A stretch of 64,000 nucleotides of DNA from Nostoc sp. S13 (GTDB lineage Bacteria > Cyanobacteriota > Cyanobacteriia > Cyanobacteriales > Nostocaceae): contig NZ_JAQYWQ010000017.1 in assembly GCF_029379315.1 (NCBI RefSeq), forward strand, positions 1-64,000, in the 5' to 3' direction. Under the pieces are notes generated by a model that saw only the letters and a list, made by a program, of their open reading frames with translations, had not been told where the DNA came from and ran no database searches. The position numbers were made by a program, and so were the translations under genes. Shown here piece after piece: positions 37,708 through 47,244 of the stretch (positions within the stretch are counted from its first letter, which is position 1; every line of letters begins with the position of its first letter).

Positions 37708-40700
37708 TGAGCAACGTCCTTTTCAGCTAACATCTCGTTGAGTAATGACTCAACTTCTTGGTCTGAAATTTGATTGAGTTTTGCCAACTTCTGTTGAGCA
37801 TTACCCCGATCAATTCTTTCAATTGCATTGACCTGATTGTTTTCTCCTGAGCTTTGTCTGTGTTTAACTGCCAAAGCTTGATCAGCGACAGTCGGTGTCT
37901 CAAAGAAACTATGCAAGGCCAATTCCACCTTAAACTCTTTACGCAACCAAGAGATCACTTGAGTAGCCAGTAGGGAGTGGCCTCCCAATTCAAAGAAGTT
38001 ATCATAAATGCCTATCTGCTCGATCCCAAGAAGCTGTTGCCAGATTTCTGCAACGGTTTTTTCGACCTCGTTACGGGGAGCGATATAATCATTCCCTAGA
38101 TTGGGGCGGGGATGGGTTGGTTTGAAGAAATTCGTCGCTAATTTCTCTTCTAAAAACGCAAATCCCTCTTCCAGGGATTGGTAGGAATGGTTCTGATCAA
38201 TTATGGCTTGGATATCTTGTGTTGACACAACAATCTGAGGTAGCCCAGTCCCCAGAATGCGATTAAACGCATCAGCACCCTCTTGAGGTGCTATTCCTTT
38301 TTTGAGATTTTCTTCACGTAAGTGTTTGATCTCATCTGGTATTACAGTTTCCACTGCCATCCCGACTTCTTGCCAACTATCCCAGTTGATTGCGACTGTG
38401 AATTGATCAGGTTTGGAAGCTTGAGAGTGAGCATAGACATCTAGAAAGGCATTCGCGGCAGAATAATCTACCTGTCCAAATTCGCCTAGTATGGAACTTA
38501 GGGATGAACAAAGCACGAAGAAATCCAAATTGATATTCTTTAAAACTTGCTCCAGTACTAGTGTCCCCTTCACTTTCGGTGCAAGGACACTGGTTGCTAA
38601 ATCCGGTGTTTTAAGTTGAACCATACCGCCACCGGCAATACCAGCTGCGTGGATGACACCATTAATCTCACCAAATTGTCGTAATGCCTGAGCGATCGCT
38701 GCCTGCATTTGTTCAAAATTAGCCACATCGGCACTATTGACCTGAATCTGTGCGCCCAATTCCTCAAGGGCCAGCAGTTTCTGGAGCTTGCAGCTGATGG
38801 CATCTTGGGAATCATGGGTTGCTAGCCATTGTTCCCACTGCGATCGCTTGGGTAGCCCTTTTCGTCCAATCAGGATCAACTTAGCCTGTACTGTCTTAGC
38901 TAGATATTCTGCCAATACCAAACCAATGCCGCCGAGTCCGCCAGTGATTAAGTAAACTCCTCCTTGCCTTAACTTAGTTTTGCCTCCAATGCGCTCATTT
39001 AAGCGGACAGTCTCAAAGGTCTGAACCCAGCGATGATGCCCACGGTAGGCAACTACGTCCTCAGTCTGATCTGCTGTAAATTCCGCTACCAAGTAATCTA
39101 TCAATTGTTTTAATGGTGGGGTTTCGCCAGAAGGAATTACGACATCAATACTACAGCAGTTGATGTTCGGATATTCCTTTGGAATCACCTTGCATGGTCC
39201 TAATACCGTTGCCTTCTCAGGGCATAATTTCTCTTCGCCAGTGACATCATGTATATTGCTGGTCACGACTATTAGTTTCAGAGAATTGGTAATATCCTGT
39301 CTTCCCAGTGCCTGTGCCAAGAACAGCAAACTGTAAAAACCAAGATTCTGACAATTTTCAAAAAACTCATGCGCTAACTGTGTCTGTTCACTTAGCCTGT
39401 TGCTGGGCAAAGTATCATTGGGTGTGACACTCCAAAAATGTGCGATCGCACTTGGAGTCCAATCTTGCTGTTGCAGTGCTTGAAGCAAAGCATCATAATC
39501 ATCTCGTTGTTGGGGATTAATTGCATATTTAGAGTCGCTGAGTTTTGCAAATTTATCTGCTACCTTAACGGTAATCACATCGTGATCTTGTTGTTCGAGT
39601 CGTTTGGCGATTTCGTCTGCGATTCCATAGCCATCAACAAAGACCAACCAGGATGATTTTTGCCCTGTCAGTTCTCCTTTTTCCAAAAGCTCCAGTAGCA
39701 TGGATTCTTTCCAGCGTGGAACGTAGAACCAGTCAGCAATATCTGGCTTTTTGTCTAGCGGTTCTTGCCGCGCTATTGCCGGTAAAGCTTTTTGGTTTGG
39801 CTCAATCCAATAACGCTGGCGCTCAAAAGGATATGTTGGTAAGGGAATACGATGACGCCGTTCATGAGCGTAAAAACCAGACCAATTGACCTTAACCCCC
39901 ACAAGCCAGAGGCGACCCAAGGTGTTGAGTAAAAATGCCACATCCGACTGTTGCTCCTGTGGATGGCGCAGTGATGTCAGCGCCACCAGTTGCGGATCTC
40001 GTTGCTGAAGAGCAAAGGTACTTAGCGTCCTCCCAGGACCAATCTCCAGCAGTATGCGTTCTGGCTCTTTGAGCAACTCAGCAATTCCTTCATGAAAGCG
40101 AACTGGTTGCCTTAAATGCCTCGCCCAATAGTTGGGGTCTGTTGCTTCGGCTTTTGTAATCCAAGTTCCACTGACGTTGGAGATAAATGGAATTTTCGGG
40201 GGATTGAGTTTGACAAGTTGTAACAACTGGGTGAATGGCTCAATGATCGGTTGCATCATTTGAGAATGAAAGGCATGAGAAGTATGCAGTCGCCGACATC
40301 CTACGCCTTTTTCTTGTAGCTGTATCTGCAATTGTTCTACCGCTTCTGTGGGACCGGACACCACACAGTGGGAAGATGCATTGGTTGCGGCTAAAGACAA
40401 TTTCCTCAACAGCAGAGGTTGCACCTGTTGTTCGGGTAGTTGAACTGAGAGCATTGCACCAGTTGGGAGTTGCTGCATCAGTTTTCCTCGCTTCGCTACT
40501 ACTGCTAGGGCGTCTTCAAGAGAGAAGACTCCAGCTACTGTCGCGGCTACATATTCCCCGATACTGTGACCAATCATTACTTCTGGATACACGCCCCATG
40601 CCATCCACAACTGAGCTAGGGCATACTCAATCACAAATAGTGCTGGTTGAGTAATCGCGGTTTGTAGTAACTGCTCTGCTGCTTGTTGAGCCTGTTGTTC

Positions 40701-42455
40701 ACCAGGATAGAGCACGGTATGCAAATCCAGACCCAGGTGCGGTCTGAGCAGTTCACTGCACTTATCAAAGTGTTCTTTGAAGATGCGCTCACTCTGGTAG
40801 AGTTCTTTGCCCATATTCACGTACTGCGCTCCCTGTCCAGAAAACATAAACACTACAGGGCGATTACAGGGTTTTTGGTAGTAGGTGAAAACCTGTTGAG
40901 GATTTAAAGATGATAGTGCCTTGACCGCATCTTCAAGGTCTTGGCACACCAGCATCCGGCGATGATCGAAATCTCGACGACCGACACACTCGGTGTAAGC
41001 TACATCAGCGAAATTCAAATCAGGATGCTGCTTAAGGTGAGCTGCTAAATTCGCTGTGGCAGTTTCTAGTGCGGTACTGGTCTTGGCAGACAGCACTAGA
41101 AACTGCCAGGGGCGAGCGGGACCAGATGGTTCAACAACTGGGGCTTCTTCAAGAATCACATGGGCATTAGTCCCACCAAAGCCAAAAGAACTGACTCCCG
41201 CACGGCGAAGAGTGCCGGTCGTTTTCCAATCAGACAACGTGGTATTGACGTAAAAAGGGCTGTTAGCAAAATCAATTTCGGGATTGGGTTGCTCAAAATG
41301 CAAGCTGGCTGGTATTTGTCTGTGCTTGAGTGCAAGGACGGTCTTGATAAGGCTTGCAACACCAGATGCCCTATCTAAATGTCCGATATTAGTTTTTACT
41401 GAACCAATGGCGCAGAAGCGCTTCTTATTTGTTCCTGCACTAAATACTTTTTTCAGCGCCCTAAGTTCAATAGGATCGCCCATAACTGTGCCTGTTCCGT
41501 GGCATTCTATATAGGTAATTGTCTCAGGAGTAAACTCAGCTAGCGCCTGAGCCTCGGCAATCACCTCCGCTTGTCCATTGACGCTGGGTGCTGTGTAACC
41601 CACTTTCAAAGAACCGTCGTTATTGATGGCTGAACCCTTAATAACTGCATAAATGCAGTCGCCATTTGCCAGTGCTTCCTCTAACCTTTTTAGCACAACA
41701 ATGCCCATACCGTTACCGAAAACGGTGCCTTGCGCTTTAGCATCAAAAGTGCGACAGTGACCATCGGGAGAAGTTATTCCATCTTCTTGATGTAAATAAC
41801 CTTTATTTTGCGGAACTCGTACTGCAATGCCACCAGCTAGCGCCATATCACATTGGTAACTCAACAATCCTTGACATGCTAGATGAACTGCTACCAATGA
41901 CGTGGAACAAGCAGTACTGACGTTAAGGCTCGGTCCCTTTAGGTTCAATTTGTAAGAAACTCGTGTAGGTATGTGGTCTTTCTCATTACCACAAAGAATA
42001 ATTGTCCCACTTAGCGATTTGAGAAGATCATGATTTGAGATCAGGTTGTTCAGTAAGTAGGTACTTAGGTTGCTCCCTGCGTAAACTCCTATCAACTCTT
42101 CATATGTTTCAGAGTCATAACCTGCATTTTCAAGAGCTTCCCAAGCACACTCCAAAAAAAGACGGTGTTGTGGGTCCATTACTTCAGCTTCACTAGGCGT
42201 GAAGCCGAAGAATGGAGCGTCAAACATCTCTATATCTGACAGCCCAACTCCTGCTTTTACATAGTGAGGGTTACGCAGCAAAGTCGGGTCTACACCTTCT
42301 GAGAGTAATTCCTCATCAGTAAAGAATGAAATCGACTCCCGTCCTTCACATAAATTCTGCCAAAACTCATCAGTAGTTTTGGCTCCGGGAAAACGACCAG
42401 CCATCCCGATAACGGCTATTCCTTTTAAGGAATCGTGAGATTCAGGGTTATCCAT
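37704..42455 (-). CDS. PKS module KS-AT-KR-ACP (second ketide)
   Basis: 1583 aa. KS Cys183 (TACSTSL), ECHGTGT, KTNIGH; AT Ser631 (GHSIGE), HAFH for malonyl-CoA. KR core TGGLGGIG with SSLSSILGEFGQVDYSAAN (Ser, Tyr and Asn all present), preceded by the structural subdomain opening PDIADWFYVPRWK. ACP Ser1494 (LGGHSLLA). The product is a beta-hydroxy two-carbon extension; no DH or ER. The C-terminal ~60 residues (RIDRGNAQQKLAKLNQISDQEVESLLNEML) look like a helical docking element. The start overlaps the upstream PKS by 8 bp and the end overlaps the downstream NRPS by 4 bp. Confidence 0.94.
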   Translation of the reverse strand: MDNPESHDSLKGIAVIGMAGRFPGAKTTDEFWQNLCEGRESISFFTDEELLSEGVDPTLLRNPHYVKAGVGLSDIEMFDAPFFGFTPSEAEVMDPQHRLFLECAWEALENAGYDSETYEELIGVYAGSNLSTYLLNNLISNHDLLKSLSGTIILCGNEKDHIPTRVSYKLNLKGPSLNVSTACSTSLVAVHLACQGLLSYQCDMALAGGIAVRVPQNKGYLHQEDGITSPDGHCRTFDAKAQGTVFGNGMGIVVLKRLEEALANGDCIYAVIKGSAINNDGSLKVGYTAPSVNGQAEVIAEAQALAEFTPETITYIECHGTGTVMGDPIELRALKKVFSAGTNKKRFCAIGSVKTNIGHLDRASGVASLIKTVLALKHRQIPASLHFEQPNPEIDFANSPFYVNTTLSDWKTTGTLRRAGVSSFGFGGTNAHVILEEAPVVEPSGPARPWQFLVLSAKTSTALETATANLAAHLKQHPDLNFADVAYTECVGRRDFDHRRMLVCQDLEDAVKALSSLNPQQVFTYYQKPCNRPVVFMFSGQGAQYVNMGKELYQSERIFKEHFDKCSELLRPHLGLDLHTVLYPGEQQAQQAAEQLLQTAITQPALFVIEYALAQLWMAWGVYPEVMIGHSIGEYVAATVAGVFSLEDALAVVAKRGKLMQQLPTGAMLSVQLPEQQVQPLLLRKLSLAATNASSHCVVSGPTEAVEQLQIQLQEKGVGCRRLHTSHAFHSQMMQPIIEPFTQLLQLVKLNPPKIPFISNVSGTWITKAEATDPNYWARHLRQPVRFHEGIAELLKEPERILLEIGPGRTLSTFALQQRDPQLVALTSLRHPQEQQSDVAFLLNTLGRLWLVGVKVNWSGFYAHERRHRIPLPTYPFERQRYWIEPNQKALPAIARQEPLDKKPDIADWFYVPRWKESMLLELLEKGELTGQKSSWLVFVDGYGIADEIAKRLEQQDHDVITVKVADKFAKLSDSKYAINPQQRDDYDALLQALQQQDWTPSAIAHFWSVTPNDTLPSNRLSEQTQLAHEFFENCQNLGFYSLLFLAQALGRQDITNSLKLIVVTSNIHDVTGEEKLCPEKATVLGPCKVIPKEYPNINCCSIDVVIPSGETPPLKQLIDYLVAEFTADQTEDVVAYRGHHRWVQTFETVRLNERIGGKTKLRQGGVYLITGGLGGIGLVLAEYLAKTVQAKLILIGRKGLPKRSQWEQWLATHDSQDAISCKLQKLLALEELGAQIQVNSADVANFEQMQAAIAQALRQFGEINGVIHAAGIAGGGMVQLKTPDLATSVLAPKVKGTLVLEQVLKNINLDFFVLCSSLSSILGEFGQVDYSAANAFLDVYAHSQASKPDQFTVAINWDSWQEVGMAVETVIPDEIKHLREENLKKGIAPQEGADAFNRILGTGLPQIVVSTQDIQAIIDQNHSYQSLEEGFAFLEEKLATNFFKPTHPRPNLGNDYIAPRNEVEKTVAEIWQQLLGIEQIGIYDNFFELGGHSLLATQVISWLRKEFKVELALHSFFETPTVADQALAVKHRQSSGENNQVNAIERIDRGNAQQKLAKLNQISDQEVESLLNEMLAEKDVAQ

Positions 42456-45400
42456 TTGTCTTCTTATTTTGTTTGATTAGTTTTCGCTTCATCAGTTGGC
42501 TGTTTTCTTCAATAGCTTCTTTTTGCCTCTGGGCGCGGTCATAAGCTTGTTGATAGACAAGCTGTTCATCCTCTTTGCGGGTGAGATATTCTGCCAAGGC
42601 ACTTATGGTCGGATATTCAAATGCGTCGGATATTGATATATCTTTATTAAACTTTTCTCGCAGTTTGCTGCGAACTTGAACTATAAGAAGTGAATCGCCA
42701 CCAAGCTCAAAGAAGTTGTCGTGGATTCCTATCGCCTCAATCCCAAGAAGTTCTTGCCAAATGTCAGCAAGCTTTTGTTCAGTTTCATTTCTAGTAGCAA
42801 TATAAGGATTAATCAGTGATGGTCGTTGCTGTGTTGGTTTGAATAGGTTAGCTGTCTCCAACACTTTCGGGTAAGATTTACCTTTCAAACCATTATCCTG
42901 TTTACTTGAAATTAAAAAATCACGACTCTGGATATCATAGGTAGATACAATAATCTGTGGCAGTGTACTCTCCAGAATTCGTTTAAAGACCTCTATTCCT
43001 TCTGAGGGTAATAACTCTTCTTTAAATTGAAATGTTTGGGAAATATTTGAAGTTTGATCTCGTTGCTTCACCACCTCTGCTGCCATTCCCACCTTCTGCC
43101 AAGCACACCAGTCAATAGATACAATGAATGTGCTATCTCGGTTAGCCTTATAATGAGCGAAGGCGTCAAGAAAAGCATTTCCAGCAATATAATCAATCTG
43201 CCCAAATATCCCTAGTATTTCAGTACGTGCTGAAGAAAGGACAAAGAAATCCAGTTGAACATTTTTGAGAATACTATCGAGAACCAAAGTACCTCTGACT
43301 TTAGGTGCTAGGATAGCTTCTACTGTTTGCAGTGTTTCTCGCTGGATCATGCTGCCACTAGGAACCCCTGCTGCATGTATGACACCATTGATTTGACCAA
43401 ATTGCTCTTGTGCTTGAGCGATCGCTACTTCCATTTGTTCAGAGTTGGTCACATCGGCGCTGATCACCAAAACTTCTGCACCCAGTTCTTCAAGTTCCTG
43501 CACTTTCCGAATCTTACAACTGATAACATTTTGCTCATCATGAGTATTCAACCATTGTTCCCATTTGTCAAAAGCTGGAAAAGTTGAGCGTCCAGTCAAA
43601 ATCAACTTGGCTCTGACAGTACGAGCCAGATGTTCAGCTAGCACAAGTCCAATACCTCCGAGTCCACCTGTAATCAGATAAACTCCTCCTTCCCTTAATC
43701 TTGGTGTCTCTCCCTTGGCTTCATGCAATTCAATTGGCTCAAAGGTTTGCACCCACCGGTGAAAACCACGGTATGCAATAACTCGGTCAGAAGTATAAGC
43801 CTCAAGCTCTTTGAGCAGTTGGTCTATAAGTTTTTGCTCACTCCAGTTTGCAGACTTGGGAATAACAACATCAATGCTACGACAGTTGATGTTTGGGTAT
43901 TCTTGAGGAATGACCCTAATAGGTGCAAGTAAAGTTGCTTTTTCTGGACACAGCAACTCTTCGCCTGCCACTTCCTGCATATTATTGGAAATAACCGCAA
44001 TTTGAAGCTCATCAGTAAAATTCTGTTTTCCGAGTGCCTGTGCTAGAAATAGCAGACTGTAAAATCCTGTTTGTTGAGATTTGTCAACTGTTTTCACTCC
44101 TAATTCTGCATGAACAGTAGGTGTTACACTCCATAAGTGAACAATTTTCGTAGGAAACTTGTTTTTTGCTAGAAGTTCATTAAGCAGAGTTTCGTAGTCG
44201 TTAAATTGTCCAGGATTCAGAGTATACACGTACTCGCTTAGTTTAGTAAACTGCGACCCGATCCTTACAACTATTACATCCTGCGCTTCAACTTCGAGTC
44301 GTTTCACCAGCTCTTCACCCAAGCCGCACTCATCGATAAACACAAGAGTGCAGGACAAAATCGGATTTTCACTTGGGTGATTGATAGGTAGTGAGGAGCG
44401 TTTCCAAGAGGGAATGTAGAACCAGTTTGCCATTTCTGGATTTTTGCGTAGAGAGGTTGTAGGTAAAGTTTCTACATCCATCTTGATAACGTCTGTTTGT
44501 TTTTTGGGATCAATCCAGTAACGCTGACGCTCGAAGGGATAGGTAGGCAAAGGCAGGCGACGGTGCTGCTCATGGGTATAGAATCCTGACCAATCCACCT
44601 CTACCCCGGTAAGCCATAGCTGACCTAATGTATTTAACAAAAACGTTACATCCGAACCGTGCTCTTGTGGATGGCGTAAGGAATTTAATATAACTTGTTC
44701 AGCCGCTTTATCTGGATGTCGTCTAGCTAATGTACTCAACGTGCGTCCAGGACCAACTTCTAACAGAATCCGCCTCGGCTGTTGCACGAACTCGGCAATT
44801 CCTTCAGCAAAGCGCACAGTTTCCCGTAAATGCTTTGCCCAATAGCTTGAGTCGGTTGCCTCTGCTACAGTAATCCAAGTACCAGTAACGTTGGATACAA
44901 AAGGAATTTGCGGAGCCTTCAGGTTAATTTTTTTAACCTGTGCCATGAACGGCTCAATGATTGGTTCCATCATTTGGGAATGAAAGGCATGGGAAGTATG
45001 CAGACGACGAGAGTCAACCCCTTCCTCGGTCAACTTGTTATGCAATTCATCAATCGCTGACTTTAGCCCCGAAACCACGCACAGAGATGGTGCGTTGATT
45101 GCAGCTAGGGCAAGTTCTTCGCCAAGCATTGATTGCACTTTTTTCTCTAGCAGGGGTACAGCCAGCATATCACCAGCAGGCATTTGCTGCATTAGTTGTC
45201 CACGCGCACTCACTAGCACCAATGCATCTTCTAGGGAGAACACACCAGCTAAACAGGCTGCTACATATTCCCCAATGCTGTGACCAATCATTGCACAAGG
45301 ATGCACTCCCCAAATCATCCACAACTTTGCCAAAGCGTATTCAATTACAAATAGCGCTGGCTGAGTAATATCAGTTTGTGTAAGCTCTTGTGCTGCCTGT

Positions 45401-47178
45401 TGTGTCTGTTCTTCACTTGGATACAGAATAGTGCGTAAGTCTAGCCCTAAAACAGGTATAAGTATTTCACAGCAATAATCAACTTGTTCCCGAAAAATTG
45501 GCTCAGTCTGGTACAGTTCTCGACCCATCTCTACATACTGAGACCCCTGACCAGGAAACATAAACACAACTTCTCGCTCACATGGTTCTTGGAAATGGGT
45601 AAAAACTCGTTGCGGGTCTTTTGTTTCTAAAATTTTGATTGTATCGTTAAGGTCTTGACAAACCACCATTCGACGATGGTCAAAAGCTCGACGACCCACC
45701 CCAAGAGTGTAAGCGACATCTGCCAAGTTGAGTTCAGGATACTGCTGTAAGTGCTTGACAAAGTTGTCTGTGGCAGTCTCCAGTGCAGAGCTAGTTTTGG
45801 CAGAGATTACCAACAACTTCTGTATCCGCCCAAAATTAGATGGTTTTACATCTGGGGCTTCCTCAAGAATTATATGAGCATTAGTACCGCCAATCCCAAA
45901 AGAACTTACCCCTGCATACCGAGGATGCCCGTTCGACTTCCATTCAGAAAGCTTGTTATTAACGTAAAAAGGGCTATTAGCAAAATCTATCTGGGGATTG
46001 GGCTGTTTAAAGTGCAAACTGGGAGGTATCTGTTGATGTTTGAGCGCTAGAATCGTCTTGATTAAACCCGTAACACCAGCCGCACTATCTAAGTGTCCGA
46101 TGTTCGTCTTTACCGAACCAATAGCGCAGAAACCTTTTTTGTCAGTGGTAGCACCAAAAGATTTGGTTAGCGCCGCTATCTCAATCGGATCTCCTAGGGA
46201 AGTTCCGGTTCCATGAGCTTCTACATAACTTACCATTTCTGACTTAACCTGAGCCACAGCAAGAGCCTCCGCAATTACTTTTGCTTGACCATCAATGCTA
46301 GGAGCTGTATAACCAACTTTTGAAGAACCATCATTATTAATAGCTGAACCTTTAATAACAGCATGAATACAATCTCCATCAGCTAGAGCATCTGCTAGTC
46401 GCTTTAAAACTACTATACCTACACCATCACCACTCACAGTTCCTTTTGCCTGAGCATCAAAAGCGCGACAGTGTCCGTCGGGAGACAAAATTCCCCCTTC
46501 TTGATAAAAATAGCCGGCTTTTTGTAATGCTGTTACTGAAACTCCACCAGCCAAAGCCATATCACATTCACGATCTATTAAGCTTTGACAGGCTAAGTGA
46601 ACGGCAACTAATGAACTAGAGCATGCAGTTTGGACAGTGATAGCTGATCCCTTCAAATCTAGTTTATAAGCGACTCGTGTAGTCAGGTTATCTGTACGAT
46701 TGTTATGCCTAATTTGGTCAAGACCAACTAATTTTATCAGTTCGGTGTTGGAAAAAAGATTGAATAAAAAGTAGCTACTAATACTAGCACTACCGTAAAC
46801 ACTGATTCGACTTTCAGATGTCTTAGAATTATAGCCAGCATTTTCAAGAGCCTCCCAGGCAGTTTCCAAAAAAAGACGGTGCTGTGGGTCCATAATTTCT
46901 GCTGTTCTGGGAGAGTAATCAAAGAATGAGGCATCGAATAATTCTAAATTTTCCAGTACAGTGTTGGCTTTTACATAGTGAGGGTCATTTAATACAATTG
47001 AGTCTACTCCTACAGACTCCAGTTCTTGATCTGAAAAAAACGAAATTGATTCAATGCCATCTCGCAAATTATGCCAAAAAGCATCAAGATTTTGGGCTTG
47101 AGGAAATCGTCCAGACATACCAATAACAGCTATATCTAAATCGCCTATTTTATTCGCTGTTTCTAGACTATTCATCAC
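42448..47178 (-). CDS. PKS module KS-AT-KR-ACP (first ketide after Asp)
   Basis: 1576 aa. KS Cys186 (TACSSSL), EAHGTGT, KTNIGH; AT Ser634 (GHSIGE), HAFH for malonyl-CoA. KR core TGGLGGIG; the active-site strand reads SSARTEILGIFGQIDYIAGN, one residue longer than in the sister modules, so the Ser-Tyr spacing is 14 rather than 13; activity is likely but not assured. ACP Ser1496 (LGGDSLLI). It accepts the peptide from the Asp module at 47245-50481 and extends it, which would give a statine-like unit built on the Asp residue. AAAGGATC precedes the ATG. The 66-bp gap upstream is A/T-rich. Confidence 0.93.
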   Translation of the reverse strand: MMNSLETANKIGDLDIAVIGMSGRFPQAQNLDAFWHNLRDGIESISFFSDQELESVGVDSIVLNDPHYVKANTVLENLELFDASFFDYSPRTAEIMDPQHRLFLETAWEALENAGYNSKTSESRISVYGSASISSYFLFNLFSNTELIKLVGLDQIRHNNRTDNLTTRVAYKLDLKGSAITVQTACSSSLVAVHLACQSLIDRECDMALAGGVSVTALQKAGYFYQEGGILSPDGHCRAFDAQAKGTVSGDGVGIVVLKRLADALADGDCIHAVIKGSAINNDGSSKVGYTAPSIDGQAKVIAEALAVAQVKSEMVSYVEAHGTGTSLGDPIEIAALTKSFGATTDKKGFCAIGSVKTNIGHLDSAAGVTGLIKTILALKHQQIPPSLHFKQPNPQIDFANSPFYVNNKLSEWKSNGHPRYAGVSSFGIGGTNAHIILEEAPDVKPSNFGRIQKLLVISAKTSSALETATDNFVKHLQQYPELNLADVAYTLGVGRRAFDHRRMVVCQDLNDTIKILETKDPQRVFTHFQEPCEREVVFMFPGQGSQYVEMGRELYQTEPIFREQVDYCCEILIPVLGLDLRTILYPSEEQTQQAAQELTQTDITQPALFVIEYALAKLWMIWGVHPCAMIGHSIGEYVAACLAGVFSLEDALVLVSARGQLMQQMPAGDMLAVPLLEKKVQSMLGEELALAAINAPSLCVVSGLKSAIDELHNKLTEEGVDSRRLHTSHAFHSQMMEPIIEPFMAQVKKINLKAPQIPFVSNVTGTWITVAEATDSSYWAKHLRETVRFAEGIAEFVQQPRRILLEVGPGRTLSTLARRHPDKAAEQVILNSLRHPQEHGSDVTFLLNTLGQLWLTGVEVDWSGFYTHEQHRRLPLPTYPFERQRYWIDPKKQTDVIKMDVETLPTTSLRKNPEMANWFYIPSWKRSSLPINHPSENPILSCTLVFIDECGLGEELVKRLEVEAQDVIVVRIGSQFTKLSEYVYTLNPGQFNDYETLLNELLAKNKFPTKIVHLWSVTPTVHAELGVKTVDKSQQTGFYSLLFLAQALGKQNFTDELQIAVISNNMQEVAGEELLCPEKATLLAPIRVIPQEYPNINCRSIDVVIPKSANWSEQKLIDQLLKELEAYTSDRVIAYRGFHRWVQTFEPIELHEAKGETPRLREGGVYLITGGLGGIGLVLAEHLARTVRAKLILTGRSTFPAFDKWEQWLNTHDEQNVISCKIRKVQELEELGAEVLVISADVTNSEQMEVAIAQAQEQFGQINGVIHAAGVPSGSMIQRETLQTVEAILAPKVRGTLVLDSILKNVQLDFFVLSSARTEILGIFGQIDYIAGNAFLDAFAHYKANRDSTFIVSIDWCAWQKVGMAAEVVKQRDQTSNISQTFQFKEELLPSEGIEVFKRILESTLPQIIVSTYDIQSRDFLISSKQDNGLKGKSYPKVLETANLFKPTQQRPSLINPYIATRNETEQKLADIWQELLGIEAIGIHDNFFELGGDSLLIVQVRSKLREKFNKDISISDAFEYPTISALAEYLTRKEDEQLVYQQAYDRAQRQKEAIEENSQLMKRKLIKQNKKTNG

Positions 47179-47244
47179 GAGATCCTTTTTTTATTTTATA
47201 TTTTGTATTTAGGCAATTCAAATATTATCTTAAATTTCTAAATT